From contig NC_041021.1 of NCBI RefSeq assembly GCF_004193775.1, positions 6,805,001 through 6,869,000 on the forward strand: 64,000 bases of DNA. The letters run 5' to 3'. The translations under genes were made by a program, and so were the position numbers. The stretch comes from Glycine soja (lineage: Eukaryota > Streptophyta > Magnoliopsida > Fabales > Fabaceae). Shown piece after piece: positions 1 to 11,588 of the stretch; position 1 is the first letter of the stretch; every line of letters starts with the position of its first letter. The notes beneath the pieces were generated by a model that was given only the letters and a program-made list of their open reading frames with translations, searched no databases and was not told the DNA's origin.

Positions 1-741
1 CTATCTCAATCCCAGAGAGAGAACATCTTTCATACAAGATGAAAAATTTTAGATAAAACTTGTTCTCTCATTGTGGACCGTGGATCTTGTTGCAATTGTT
101 ATAGCACAAGATTAGTTTCCAAGTTGAACCTCACTATCATTCCCCACCCAAAACCTTATAAACTTCAATGGCTAAATGAGCAAGGGGAAATGATAGTTAA
201 CCAACAAGTGAAGGTACCTTTCTCCATTGGGACATATAAGAATGAAGTTAATTGTGATATAGTTCCCATGGAGGCAGGGCATATTCTTTAGGAAGGCTGT
301 GGCAATTTGATAGGAAGATCATTTACAATGGCCTAACTAATGGGATTACCCTCACCCATCTTGGCACTAAATTTGTGTTGCATCCTCAAACACCTTCACA
401 TGTGGCCAAAGATCAACTAACTATGAAAGATAAGAGGGATGTGGAAGAAAAACTAGAAAAACAAAAGAAAAAGAAGGATAGTAAGGCCTTGTCTTCAAAG
501 GCCAAGGGGAAGGAAAAAGAGGAAAAGGATTCCTCCAAAAAGATTGTTAAGAAGGAAAATCATTTTGCAACAAAAGGTGATATTAAAAGAGCACTCCTTC
601 TAAAACAATCTTTTTACCTTCTCCTATAAAGGGAAACATCCCTTAGCATTGCCACAATTCCTACATTTGAGACCTTACCCCCAAAGGTCCAAGAACTCTT
701 ACATGAATTTGGTGATATATTTCCCAAAGAGATACCCCTTG
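1..741 (+). pseudogene. Chromovirus-type Ty3/gypsy gag-pol fragment (protease region)
   Basis: The plus strand reads as the retropepsin-like region of a Ty3/gypsy polyprotein and already runs at base 1, so the window cuts it. Recognisable blocks are the protease start around 70-110 (VDRGSCCN, where family members usually read VDSGSCCN, so the catalytic Asp is followed by R instead of S), DIVPMEAGHIL near 258-290, and WQFDRK near 305. A TAG stop at 289-291 interrupts the protease, and later blocks lie in different frames. A lysine-rich linker (about 420-570) precedes EFGDIFPKEIP (about 707-735), the usual entry to reverse transcriptase. Just there the sequence switches to the antisense gag of another element, so no reverse transcriptase remains. 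The chromovirus assignment is from recalled family sequences. Confidence 0.75.
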
Positions 742-2273
742 GTGATGGCACTCACATTTTTCGGATTCTGCACAGTTTGCGAAGGCAATTTTTCAGAATT
801 TTGGGACTGAGCTTGGTTCATCTGAGTAGCCATCTGCCCCATCTAATTTGTCAGACTCTGAATGGAGGCTCTTATCTTTTGCTGAAATTGCATATTCTAG
901 ATGGTCATTTGCCTAACTAACTCTTCTAAGGAAGGTTGAGGAGGGGCCTCAGTTGCTTGTTGTCTTTGTTGTGACTGTTGCTATTGCTGCTGCTGTATTG
1001 GAGGAGGAACATATGGCTTGCTTAGACCAGCAGCATTCTGGAAAAGAGGGACAGGTTGTTGTTGTTTTTGTGGAGGACTTGTCCATCTCAGATTTGGATG
1101 ATTCCTCCAACCTGGATTGTATTTGTTGCTTGAAAGATCATAATTATTCTGCTGTTGTTGGTTTTGCTACTGAGGGGGTCTATTATAAATATTTGCAGCA
1201 TAAGCTTTAGGTTGCTCATTGACTCTAGATTGCTGCAAAGAAGGACAAAGATTTGTATGGTGATCTACAGAAGAACATAGACCACAGACTCTTGGAACAG
1301 GTGTAGATTTCTGATTCATGGCAAGCTGAGTTACTAGGTTGACCAAGGCATCAAGTTTTCCTTCAAGCTTTTTATTTTCAGCAGATGAAGATGAATTCGT
1401 GGCCACCTCATGGACTCCTCTAAGAATAATAGCATCATTTCTTCCACTGAATTGTTGGGAGTTGGAAGCCATATTCTCAATCAAATTCCTAGCCTCAGCA
1501 GGGGTCATATCACCAAGAGCTCCACCACTGGCAGCATCAACCATACTCCTCTCCATGTTGCTAAGTCTCTCATAGAAATATTGAAGGAGTTGCTTATAAA
1601 TCTAATGATGAGGACTGCTTGCACACAATTTCTTGAATCTTTCCCAATACTCATACAAGCTTTCTCCACTAAGTTGCCTGATGCCTGAAATGTCTTTTCT
1701 GATGGCAGTGGTCCTAGATGCAGGGAAGAATTTCTCAAAGAACACCCTCTTAAGGTCATCCCAGTTGAAAATAGACCTGGGAGCAAGGTAGTACATCCAA
1801 TCTTTTGCCACTCCCTCCAGAGAATGAGGAAAAGCCTTTAGAAAGATATGATCTTCTTGGACATCAGGGGGCTTCATGGTGGAACAAACAATATAGAACT
1901 CCTTAAGATGCTTAAGAGGATCTTCACCTGCAAGACCATGAAACTTGGGCAACAAATGTATTAGTCCAGTCTTGAGAACATATGGAATACCCTCATCAGG
2001 ATATTGAATGCACAAGCTTTCACAAGTGAAATCAGGTGCAGCCATCTCCCTAAGAGTCCTCTCACGAGGTAGAGGTTGAGCCATGTTCTTAGTATGAAAG
2101 TTAGTAGTGGAATGTTCAAAATCAGAATATTCAGAATCACCCTTAACAGAATGCTCATAATGCTCAAAATGCACAGATAGACAAGGATGCACACTATGCC
2201 TAACTAATCTATGAAAGGCTCTATCTATTTCATGATCAAAGGGTTGTAAATCACCTGGATTGCCCCTAGTCAT
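742..2273 (-). pseudogene. gag: Athila-like gag, frameshifted
   Basis: Two minus-strand open stretches, 2273-1602 and 1556-1167, together give most of a plant gypsy gag. The first begins MTRGNPGDLQPFD and holds the Retrotrans_gag core (SLEGVAKDWMYYLAP, then KRVFFEKFFPASR, then LSGESLYEYWERFKKLC). The second begins at MERSMVDAASGGALGD and ends with a CCHC zinc knuckle, CGLCSSVDHHTNLC. A small indel between 1602 and 1556 breaks the frame, and a Q/P-rich tail towards 742 is also broken. The zinc knuckle is intact here but mutated in the full-length element's copy, where Tyr replaces the first and last Cys, so this copy is the better preserved gag. Confidence 0.85.
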
Positions 2274-2982
2274 GCACTATACGCAACAAATAATGTGTTT
2301 CTCAACAAGCACCTAACAAGGGGGTAAAACTACAGTTATACTCAAACGACATCAAAATGAGCTGAAATTTTGTGAGCAACACCCTAAAATCATGAAAAGA
2401 TAGCACAAAAATTTTCAAACAAAAATTCAAAGTCTAACTATGAAAACTACCTAAGCAAAGTTTAGAAAAATAAGACAATAATACTTTAAAAAAAACTTAG
2501 TAAACGGCTGATTTTTGGAGTTTGGGAGACCCCAACCAGCTTCAGTGGGTTGTCACAATATGGGAAATTTTTTCTACCCCAAATGCATATATAATAATAG
2601 TTATTCTGATACCCAGAACAAAAGTTATGGCCGTTTTAAGTTTTGCTATAAACAAGTTTCCAAATTTTTTGTCTCTCTCAAATACTGCCACACTATGTGC
2701 TCCTGATATTTTTCACACAAAATATGGATTAAAAGAAGCTACCACACAAAAAATCAGCCAAAAATAACAACTCTAACTATCAAAACAAAATTTGCTAATT
2801 AAATTGCAAAATATGTCGCTAATTCTCAGTCACTAATCATTGTTCAGCACTGTTGACAGCAAAACAAAAGGCTGAATCCGTCGCTAAAACAGTCGCTAAA
2901 CAGGGAATGCAACTGAAATACAAAACAGAATGCTACACAAAATAAGATAACTAAACACTATTATGAACCTTTGGCCCACTGC
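2274..2982 (-). other. Untranslated leader of the Athila-like fragment
   Basis: Non-coding leader between primer-binding site and gag start. It aligns by eye along its length with 31818-32535 of the full-length copy, including the blocks around 2340-2420 and 2560-2700. No independent gene is seen. Confidence 0.7.
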
Positions 2983-3000
2983 TCCCCAGCAACGACGCCA
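2983..3000 (-). other. Primer-binding site, tRNA-Asp type (mutated)
   Basis: Minus strand reads TGGCGTCGTTGCTGGGGA, two transitions away from the complement of the 3' end of plant tRNA-Asp (TGGCGCCGTTGCCGGGGA). It lies four bases from the LTR edge. A tRNA-Asp primer is characteristic of the Athila lineage. Confidence 0.85.
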
Positions 3001-3004
3001 AATT

Positions 3005-4164
3005 TGATCGAGGTCGTACCCGAATCAAATAAACATTAGAAATGCAGTATCTAGGAAGTGATCCTAGGTTGTCTCCCAATGAGCAATGGTCAACCAAACG
3101 TTCATAACAGATAGTAATAAAACAGTAATGAATTGAGGGGGTTGTTTGTTTTTGTAAATTAAACAGCGAGCAAATTTTAATTAGAAAATATCAGAATTAA
3201 AACATGTTGTTTCCCCTGGATTCACAAGCAAGTCTCTTATCCTAGGTTACGAGAATTTATCCTTTATCAGTTCAACCACTTAATCCAACCCTAAATTAAT
3301 TTACTAAGCGAAAATTAACATAAGGCTATCATTATGTGATTAAGCAACACATACACCAATTAATCATGAACGAAACTAATCATTAAGCATGAACATAAAT
3401 TAAGCACAGAGACAATTAATCAAGCACTAAGCATACATGGATTAATAGCAACAAATACAGAATAATTGGTGAAGAGGAGAAACTGATCAGAATTTAATAG
3501 TAATAATAAAACCTCAAAGAGAGTTGTGCTTGATCCTCAAGAGAAAACAACGTTGGAGACTTAGCCTTCCATTAATCAATAGAAAACGAAATTGCAGATT
3601 GAAGCAGAAACGAAATTTTATTGCTATGTGAATAGTAAAAACTGGGATTGCAAAACCTAAAATTATTCTTTCTCCCTAAAACGAAAAGTGACTAAAATGA
3701 AAAGAGAGCAGAAGACGAAAGAGCGGAGACTAAAACTAGAACCTTGGTGTTGTTATATAGTCATCAACCCCAAAGCTTACAAATCTGTTTTAAGTCCAAG
3801 CCCATAAATAAAATAAAATCTAGATAAGATAAAATAAGACAAAATCTAGATGAAATAAAATCTAGATAAGTAAGATAAGATAAGATCTAGATGAAATAGT
3901 ATCTAGATGAGATAAAATATAGATGAAATAATATCTAGATGAGATAAAATCTAGATAAGATAAGATTTGGTAGAATAAAATAGTCTGCTTTCTTCAAGTC
4001 CAAGCCCAATGCTTATAATTCTCCTCAAATTAAATTAAAAACACAAAATTAATCCAGTAGGCCCAAATGATAAAACTGCATAATTAATTTGGCAATTAAG
4101 GCTAATGAGTAATTAAAATGGTGGCAAAAAGGGTTAAGAAATATGAGAAAATGATGACACATCA
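3005..4164 (-). repeat. 5' LTR of the truncated Athila-like element
   Basis: The LTR is bounded by TGATCGAGG on the left and GACACATCA on the right (TG...CA) and is about 1.16 kb. It matches 32558-33604 and the flanks of 20292-22889. It carries extra copies of a short AAATCTAGATAAGAT unit around 3820-3970, so it is slightly longer than its relatives. Confidence 0.85.
3817..3975. repeat. Short tandem array, AAAATCTAGATGAGAT-like unit
   Basis: About nine degenerate copies of a 14-20 bp unit built on TCTAGAT(A/G)A(G/A)AT. The same unit occurs in fewer copies at 22600-22675 and 33335-33395 in the sister LTRs, so the array has expanded in this LTR only. Confidence 0.7.
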
Positions 4165-4463
4165 CAATGGTAGTGAGAAATGCAACTATAGAAAAACCCA
4201 TAGAAGAATGGGATGATGATGAAAGAAGAAGAGTTCAATATAATTTAAAAGCCAAGAATATAATTACTTCTGCATTGGTCATGGATGAGTATTTTAGAGT
4301 CTTAAATTGTAAAAATGAAAAAGAAATGTGGGATACATTACAAGTAACCCATGAAGGGATAACTGATGTTAAGAGATCTAGAATAAACACTCTCACACAT
4401 GAATATGAACTGTATAAAATGAATCGAAATGAGACCATACAAGATATGCAAAAGAGATTTACA

Positions 4464-4471
4464 CATATAGT
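4464..4471. repeat. hAT target-site duplication, left copy
   Basis: CATATAGT directly before CAAGGTTATC. The identical octamer lies at 10635-10642. Removing the element and one copy restores the copia gag frame across FTHIV/NHLAS. Confidence 0.95.
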
Positions 4472-4562
4472 CAAGGTTATCAAAATCGAGAGTCTACGCA
4501 GACTCGTGAGAGCTCCATAGACTCGACTTGTAGACTCGTAAGAGTCTACTTCGTAAAAAAAA

Positions 4563-6185
4563 TGCTATGGATTCTTGGATCAAGTGGCCTCGAAATAAGT
4601 AAGAAAGGGGGTTGAATTAATTATTAATGAACCTTTACTAATTAAAATTTACCCTTCTTAGGCTTTTACTATGTTGTTAAGAAAGTAAAGAACATAAATA
4701 TAAACTTAACCAAAAGTAAAAGCGGTAATTAAAGTGCACAGCAGAAATTAAAAGAGTAGGGAAGAAGAAGACAAACACACAAGAGTTTTATATTGGTTCG
4801 GCAACAACCCGTGCCTACATCAAGTCCCCAAGCGACCTGCGATCCTTGAGATTTCTTTTCAACCTTGTAAATTCCTTTACAAGCAAAAATCCACAAGGGA
4901 TGTACCCTCCCTTGTTCTCTTTGAACAACCTAGTGGATGTACCCTCCACTAGAACTGATCCACAAGAGATGTACCCTCTCTTGTTCTCAGTCACAATAAC
5001 CCAAGTAGATGTGCCCTCTACTTGTACCACAAAGGGTGTACCCTCCAATGTGTTAAGACAAAGTTCTTAGGTGGTTAGTCCTTTGAAACTTTGTGAATGG
5101 GGAAACAAAAGAATTCTCTAGTGGTTAGTCCTTTGAAATCTTTTGTTTATGGCAAAGGGAAGAATCAAAAGAATTCTCAGACTGTGTTGTTTTGAATTCT
5201 TTGACAAGGGAGAAGGGAGACACAAAAGAATTCAGGCGGTTAGTCCTTTGTTCTTTTGGAAAAGGGAGAAGAGAGACACAAAAAGAATTTAGGCGGTTAG
5301 TCCTTGGCGAATTATTTTTGGCAAAGGGAGAAGAGAATGAAAAAGATGAATAGCATACTTTTGTTTTCAAGTTTTGGAAAACCAGAAAACTTTTGAAAGC
5401 TTTTGACAAAGGAAGAAGAAGAAGAAGATGTTCAAAGAGATTCAAAGATTGTAAAGGATTGTAATAATTGTTATGAATGAATCTAAAATGCAAGTCAAGG
5501 TCTTGCTTTTATAGATTCTTCATGTCTAGTCAAGAAAACCATTAGAAGAGTTATAACCTTTAGAAAAACTTGAAAACCATTGGTAGAGTTACATCTTTTG
5601 ATTTTTATTCAAAACCTATCACTGGTAATCGATTACCAAATCATTGTAATCAATTACACAAAGCATTTTTGTGAAAGGATGTGACTCTTCATAATTGAAT
5701 TTGAATTTCAACGTTCAAACATACTGGTAATCGATAACCAAATAATTGTAATCGATTACACCATTTTGAAATCAATTGGAACGTTGTAAATTTAGTTGAA
5801 AGCTTTTTGAAAACAATCTTTGCTACTGGTAATCGATTACAATAAACTGGTAATCGATTACCAGAGAGTAAAAACTCTTTGGTAAAAGGTTTTGTGAAAA
5901 ATTCATGTGCTACTCAATGTTTTGAAAAAACTTTTTAGTACTTATCTTAATTGAGTTTTTTCTTGATTCTTGAATCTTCAACTTGATTATTCTTGATTCT
6001 TGATTCTTGGAACTTGATTCTTGAATCTTGAAATCAAATTTCTCTTGATTCTTGAAGTGTTCTTGACTCAATCTTGAACTCATTCTCTTGGGCTTTTTGT
6101 CATCATCTTTGTTATCATCAAAACTCCTTGAATCAATCTTGATTCATCATCATGAGCTCATAGTTCATACTATTAGTCTATTACA
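4563..6185 (-). mobile_element. Solo LTR nested in the hAT element (hairpin/ATCGAT family)
   Basis: Reverse-complement copy of the same LTR family as 21012-22539 and 56207-57397. Shared blocks are TTGGATCAAGTGGCCTC near 4574, the primer-like GGTTCGGCAACAACCCGTG near 4795, the hairpin array (4894-5060), the GGTTAGTCCTTTG repeats (5075-5310), paired ATCGAT palindromes (5620-5870) and TTTTTGTCATCATCTTTGT near 6094. Internal genes are absent, so it is a solo LTR or a remnant. The ends are eroded; TG at 4563 and the complement of TGTAAT at 6185 are my best guesses. The flanks AAAAA/AAACA are too weak to count as a clean target duplication. Confidence 0.8.
4894..5060 (-). repeat. Hairpin array with constant GGGTACA loop
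   Basis: On the minus strand, successive inverted repeats share loop GGGTACA (GGGCACA in one). Arms are CAAGGGA/TCCCTTG (4894-4914), CTAGTGGA/TCCACTAG (4930-4952), CAAGAGA/TCTCTTG (4963-4983) and CAAGTAGA/TCTACTTG (5002-5024). A fifth, imperfect one lies at 5027-5060. The array is collinear with 22044-22200. The second listed stem differs from its partner there by a two-sided compensated change. Confidence 0.85.
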
Positions 6186-6241
6186 AAACATAAGTTCTCA
6201 AAATTAAAGCATTTAAATAATTAAAAAAAGCACAAATGTCT

Positions 6242-8714
6242 TCAAAGAAGCATGTCCAATCCTCTAATAGGATCATCTCCATGAATATCATCACTTTCAT
6301 CACCATCTCCATCATTATCAAGGTCTTCCTCATATTGTGCATCATCATTAGGTTCCACGAAAATTAAATTATCTGGATCAAAAGCGTCTACAACTTGATC
6401 ATTTGAACTTCCTCCAACATGTCCCACTACTTCAACATTGCCACCATCACCTTCACCTTGAGGTTGCTCATCCTCATCATTATATCCCTCTTCAGTTATC
6501 CATTCATCGTCAGACTCAATCTCATCAAATGGAAGAGCAATACTTTTTCTATTTTGTTTACTTTTTAATTTCAAGATATAAATCACATAAACTAAGTCAT
6601 TCATTTTGTTTTGCTGTAAGTGATTTCTTCTCATGTATGAACCTATAATTAAAAATCAAATTTTAATTACTATCTAAACCAAATAAGTAAAATTATCGAA
6701 CAAATAAAATAAAGTCATAAGGTTGAATTTAATTACCATTTCAAATGAGCTCCAATTACGCTCACACCCAGAAGAGCTACAAGTCAAGCTCAAAACACGA
6801 ATAGCAAATCTCCTTAACTCTGGAGTTCCATCACCAAAAATCTCCCTCAATTCTCCAAGTTGCATGACTTTTCTACTGTCCTTTGCCTCTTCCATAGAGA
6901 AAATCCCTCTAGCAAAATGAAACTCAAGAAGTTGCAAATTATTTTTTTTTCCTTTCTGCAACATCCTTGACCAATCTTCTCATACACATCTGCAACCCTT
7001 CTTTCACCTGTGGGCAAGTCTGAAAGTAGGTTCATAAAGCAGATGAGGATTAAGATAATATGCAGCTGCATGCAAAGGCATGTGAAGCCGATGATCCCAC
7101 CTCTCATCAATAATTTTCCAAACAGGCTCATAGCTACATTGTACATAGATATCAAATATGCTATATTAGAAATAGTTAAAACTTAAAATAATACACAAGT
7201 AAATTTTAAATGTGAGAAAGTTTAGAAATTATACCTTTTCTTGGTTTTATTAAAGTTGCATTTTATCTTCTCTTTTGCATTTTCCATCTCCTCATATATG
7301 AAACCCATGACGGGTTTTACATCTGAATCCACCAATCAAAGGACCACCATAAGAGGGGTAGCAACTTTGAGGCACATGGTTACGTTCTTCCAAAATTGAC
7401 TATCCAAAGCGACATTCTGTACTTTTCTCCCCTCTTGTGAAGTTCCAAACTTGCTTGTTTTCCACTCTTTAGAGCTAAACATGCTCATTAATGATGCTTT
7501 CAAATTCATGAAGGAAAGCTAAAGTTAAATAAGTTGTGTCAAATCTAGTCATACCAAGCCTAATCAAGTCTCTTCCATTTGTGAACTTCTTCATGATGCT
7601 AATCAACATTGTTCTACCATAAATGTAGGTGGTAATCCTTCTTCCCTTCTTTATAGTAGTCTGATGAGCCTTCAAATGTTTCTCAAAATCTTCAAATATC
7701 AAATCAATGCAATGAGCAACACATGGGGTCCAATACAAATGCTCTCGTTTCTACATCAACAATTCTCCACCTGCTTTGTAATTTGCAGCATTATCAGTTA
7801 TCACCTGGACTACATTCTCCTCTCCAACAAAATTCACTACATCATCCAACATCTTCAACACTATGTCAGCTATTTTTGAGATGTCTGAGGTATCCAATGA
7901 ATAAAGAAATACAGTCCCTTTTGGACTGTTCACCAAAAAATTACAAATTGAATGTCTTTTTTTATCTGTCCACCCATCAGACATAATTGAGCAACCAGTT
8001 TTCTTCCACTGATCCCTACATTCTTGAAGCATTACATCAGTTTTCTCCACTACTCTTTTCAAAAGCTTCTATCTGATATCATGATATGATGGAGATTTAT
8101 AGCCAACCCCATATCTCCCAACCATGTCACAAAATTTTGCAAAAGCTGGATTTTTAATAACGTTGAATGGAATGGCACTTGTGTACCAAAATTCAACGCA
8201 TTGATCATTAACTTTATCTTTGTCACCTTTTTTATATAACTGATTTAAAGTTGCCTGAACTCCCTCACCACTACCTTGAACAAATTTGGCTTTTGCTCTT
8301 CCTTTGAAAGCAAGCATCCCTTTCTGTTCTATTCCACTTTGACTAGTATTTGACTCCACTCCCTCAGTACCTTCTTCATGAATATTGTTCAATTTTCTTC
8401 TCTTCTCTGATGCATTAGCAACCTCTATAACAAACGTTCATCATAAGCATCTTAACTTCTTCAGGCACTGAAGCACAAGGTTTAGAATCCCATTTAGTCC
8501 CAGCAAGAAGATGCTTGAATCTGAAAATTCCCCCATTATTGATCTTTGAGCAGTAGTTGCACTTAACTTTTTTACCATTCCCTAAAACATCTGTCCCATG
8601 CTTCCACCCAATATCAGTCCTATTTCCTGGAGCATTTTTGCTTCTGCTTGCTGAACCTGTGGATGTGTCTGTATTGGCATTTGATGAATTTGATCCATTC
8701 CCACTCCCATACAT
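6242..8714 (-). pseudogene. hAT transposase, multi-exon, inactivated
   Basis: Read from 8714 downwards: an N-terminal Ser/Asn-rich leader (MYGSGNGSNSSNAN), then a BED-type zinc finger (GWKHGTDVLG..VKCNYCSK..FRFKHLLAGTKWDSKPC), a possible intron near 8430, and a linker. The DUF659 / RNase-H-fold catalytic region follows (CSIMSDGWTDKKRHSICNFL, VVQVITDNAANYKAGG, then WTPCVAHCIDLIFED). A decayed middle (7470-7000) leads to the C-terminal hAT dimerisation block (FAIRVLSLTCSSSGCERNWSSFE near 6740-6810). A separate last exon (6634-6242) reads KMNDLVYVIYILKLK and an acidic tail. In-frame stops after YHDIR (about 8070) and after GGELLM (about 7750) show it is dead. The DGWTD, DNAANY and CERNW motifs fix the family. 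Confidence 0.88.
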
Positions 8715-10634
8715 ACTAAAATGGAACGCAAAGCCTATAATATATGTGCAAACAAATGAAATCCAAGCTTTAGGCAGAGCATATAATATATGTACAGAAA
8801 GAAGTATTTTTCTCCTCCCCTATATAACACTATAGTACAGAGTAAGTCTTAAAACAACAACAACATCAATAAGAAGACTGCAATTTCAAAGGAAAACAAC
8901 TAAAAAGAAAAGTATATGTCAGTTATGGCAGCTACAAGGTGTGTGTATTACTATATATTGTTCTCTAAGAGTACTAACAGGAACAAAATATAATAGGCAA
9001 TTAGAGAATTTACTTGTCAATTACCTGACATTTTCTTTTGGCCTTACTTTTCTACATCAATAGCTTCCATAAGCACTTATTTATTCTTCATCCTTATCTT
9101 AAAAAATTGATGTATATAATATAAAGATTTTAGCATTCAAACTTTCATAATCTAGAATCTAATCCAAATTTGACTTATAGTTATATATATGTCTTCCTAT
9201 ATTAGTGTGTTGGTGCATGATAGAATGCATAAAAAATTTAACACATTTTAGGTTTATGGGAATAAATAGTTTTTCTTTTTCCCAAAGAAGAAAAGTTCCA
9301 AAACCTCTCGTCAAATGCATTTGTTAAAATTATTAGCATGATGAAATTCTACAAAAAGTTCTCAGAGCACCAACAATTATTTTTGGTTCAACATATCTTT
9401 ATTTCTAAAGGTAGCTAGAGTTTTTAATACATTAGTAGAAGAGTTGAAAGCAATGAGAGTTGCTACAAGTGATGACTCTCATGTCATTGTGAACAACACA
9501 TAACATTTCTTCATGTTCCTCATGTTCCTTAACTGATTATTTCTTCTGATCTTTGTCAACTTAATTTCCATTTAGTCTTAATTTTCATTCAGTCTTAATT
9601 CACTGTGAAAAGCACAATATTTAACAATATTTTACCAAACCATTTAGTGCTAATCCTTCCAGAGTTCCAGAAATATCATTTTCGATTATACTGTGGAAGA
9701 GGCAATGCTGGCAGGAAGCTTACTTGTTACCTCTTTTGTTCATGCTTCATGATTTCCAAAAGTTAAATTTAAATGTTCTTCTTGTAGTTTCTTATCTAGA
9801 TTAATGACTAACATCATTTATTAGAGAGACAGAGACCACTGCACTTTTTCACAACAGGGTCCAAGGTGATTTCTGACCAAACCAACATTAACATGTCCTT
9901 TAGTTTGTGGCTTTGTGCTGTTTCAAATTTATTGCCCACGACCACGAGTACAAAGACAAATTTCTTACCCAACTAACCCAAGAAAATCCACTAAAGCAAA
10001 TGCATCACAAGTTCACAGCAACAAAAAGGAGACTTAGAGCACTAAGCTAACACCATGAAATTTCTGAAATTCTCACCTCGACTCGCGGCTTCTCTCAATC
10101 TCGTTGTGGACCTCGTGGGTAGTGGCTCATGGTATTCACGGCTTCCAAGCTTCTCTCGAGCTCATCATTGACACAAGCAGCAAGTTGCCAAGCTACTCTT
10201 GAGTTCGTCGTGTTCATGGGTGGGACTCGTGGCTTCCAACAAAACCAGCCAACCACCGCACCGCGTCGCCGTGTTGTGTGTCATCTAGTCTCAACTCACA
10301 CTCTTGTGTCATCTGAGGCTCTGAGCAGCTCCAACTCTCATGTCGTCTGAGGCTTTAAGGGAAAAACACCAAATGCACGAAGCAAAATCCTTAAACCAGA
10401 GTGGAACAGTGGGCACAATTGCATAAAACAACGTTGCTTTGCTGAAATTATTTTCCAACTGAAGTCGTGTGACTCGGTCTAGACTTGCGAGTTTACACGA
10501 GTCTATTGCGAGTCCACCGAGTCTGCTCCAAGTCTGCCCAAAAATGAGTTTGCTTCTGAGTCGACTCGTATGGACCAAGTAAACTCTTAAACTCGTAAGA
10601 GTCTACGAGTTGACTCTAGAGTTTGACAACCTTG
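8715..10634 (-). other. Non-coding 5' part and subterminal region of the hAT element
   Basis: About 1.9 kb upstream of the transposase start on the minus strand. Mostly A/T-rich with no coding pattern. The last 200 bases before the terminus (about 10440-10620) hold many ACTCG/CGAGT motifs mirrored at the opposite end, likely transposase-binding sites by analogy with other hAT elements. The short open stretches at 10129-10350 and 10309-10578 look fortuitous. Confidence 0.6.
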
Positions 10635-11588
10635 CATATAGTTAATCATCTTGCATCATTGGAAAAAATATTTCCTAATGAAGATCTCATTAACAAAGTG
10701 TTGAGATGTTTATATAGGAAATGACAACCAAAGTTAACTGCAATTGCAGAATCGAGAGATCTCGCTAAAATGACTCTTGCAACTCTTTTTGGAAAGCTTC
10801 CAGAACATGAAGTGGAACTTATGAGACTAAACAAACATGAATAAAATTACAAGAAAAAGAAAGGAATTGCACTTAAAGCATCATCTTCTATTCAAGAAGA
10901 AAGTGATAAAGAGGACTTGAATGAAATAGAAGAAGATAATGATTTCAGATTTTTTTATGAAGAAATTCAATAAATTTCTGAAAAAGAAAGGAAATCAAAG
11001 GAGATCAAATTTCAATCCGAAGAAGATTCCTCCTTAGTTCCAAAATGCTATGAATGCAATCAACCTGGGCACTTGAGATCTGATTGTCCTATCTTTAAAA
11101 GAAGAATGGAAAAATCTGACAAGAGAAATTTCAAAGAAAAAAAAGCATACATCACTTGGGAAGATGATGACATGGATTCATCAAGTGATTCAGAAAATGA
11201 AATCATAAATTTGGGCCTCATGGCCAAAGACTATGAAAGCGGAGAAGAGGTAGTGTCTTCTAACTTTGACTTATCTATTTCTTTTGATGAACTCCAAGAT
11301 GCATTCAATGACTTGCATAAAGAATTTGTCAAACTTGCCAAATTAGTTTCATATTCTAAGAAAACTATTTCAAGTTTAGAAAAGGAAATTTTGAAATTAA
11401 ATGTAGAGTTAGAAAATCTTATATCTGAAGTTAAAATTTTAAAATCAGTAGATAAAAACCAATCTTCTACAAAATGCTTAATACAAGAAAACAATAAAGC
11501 ATCTCATTCATGTGAATGTTGTGATAAATTCAAAGAAGAAATTGTAGATTTAAAATCAATGGTTTGTAGGGGAGGAAAATCAATGGTT

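Larger units (their letters stand above)
742..4164 (-). mobile_element. Truncated Athila-like gypsy element: gag, 5' UTR, PBS, 5' LTR
   Basis: On the minus strand this runs LTR (4164-3005), primer-binding site (3000-2983), untranslated leader, then gag down to 742. It is collinear with 30296-33604 of the full-length element in this window, starting from the shared GGCACTCACATTT block near 747. Everything downstream of gag (protease, polymerase, integrase, 3' LTR) is missing at the abrupt junction with the chromovirus fragment, so this is a deletion derivative. The intact 5' LTR edge at 4164 abuts a copia gag, which was presumably the insertion target. No target duplication can be tested because the other end is lost. 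Confidence 0.85.
4472..10634 (-). mobile_element. hAT DNA transposon, with a nested solo LTR
   Basis: The ends are imperfect terminal inverted repeats: CAAGGTTATCAAAATCGAGAG on the left against CAAGGTTGTCAAACTCTAGAG (reverse complement) on the right. They are flanked by identical 8-bp duplications CATATAGT (4464-4471 and 10635-10642), diagnostic of hAT. Both subterminal regions are rich in ACTCGTAAGAGTCTACGAGT-like motifs (4490-4550 and 10465-10615). The minus-strand interior encodes a BED finger / DUF659 / hAT-dimerisation transposase, now broken. Subtracting the nested LTR (about 4563-6185) leaves roughly 4.5 kb, a plausible length for a once-autonomous element. Confidence 0.93.
4165..11588 (+). 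pseudogene. gag: SIRE-like Ty1/copia gag, split by a hAT element
   Basis: The two parts, 4165-4471 and 10635-11588, join into one copia gag. The first part holds the UBN2/gag core (NIITSALVMDEYFRVLNCK, EMWDTLQVTHEG, VKRSRINTLTHEYEL, MQKRFTHIV). The second continues directly with NHLASLEKIFPNEDLINKVL and LATLFGKLPEHE. A CCHC zinc knuckle CYECNQPGHLRSDC lies at 11046-11087, followed by a long coiled-coil-like Glu/Lys/Leu region to about 11560. In-frame stops lie near 10721, 10842 and 10972. LINE-like sequence takes over near 11589, so protease and polymerase are absent. The left end is overwritten by the Athila-like fragment. The SIRE assignment rests on recalled family sequence. Confidence 0.85.
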
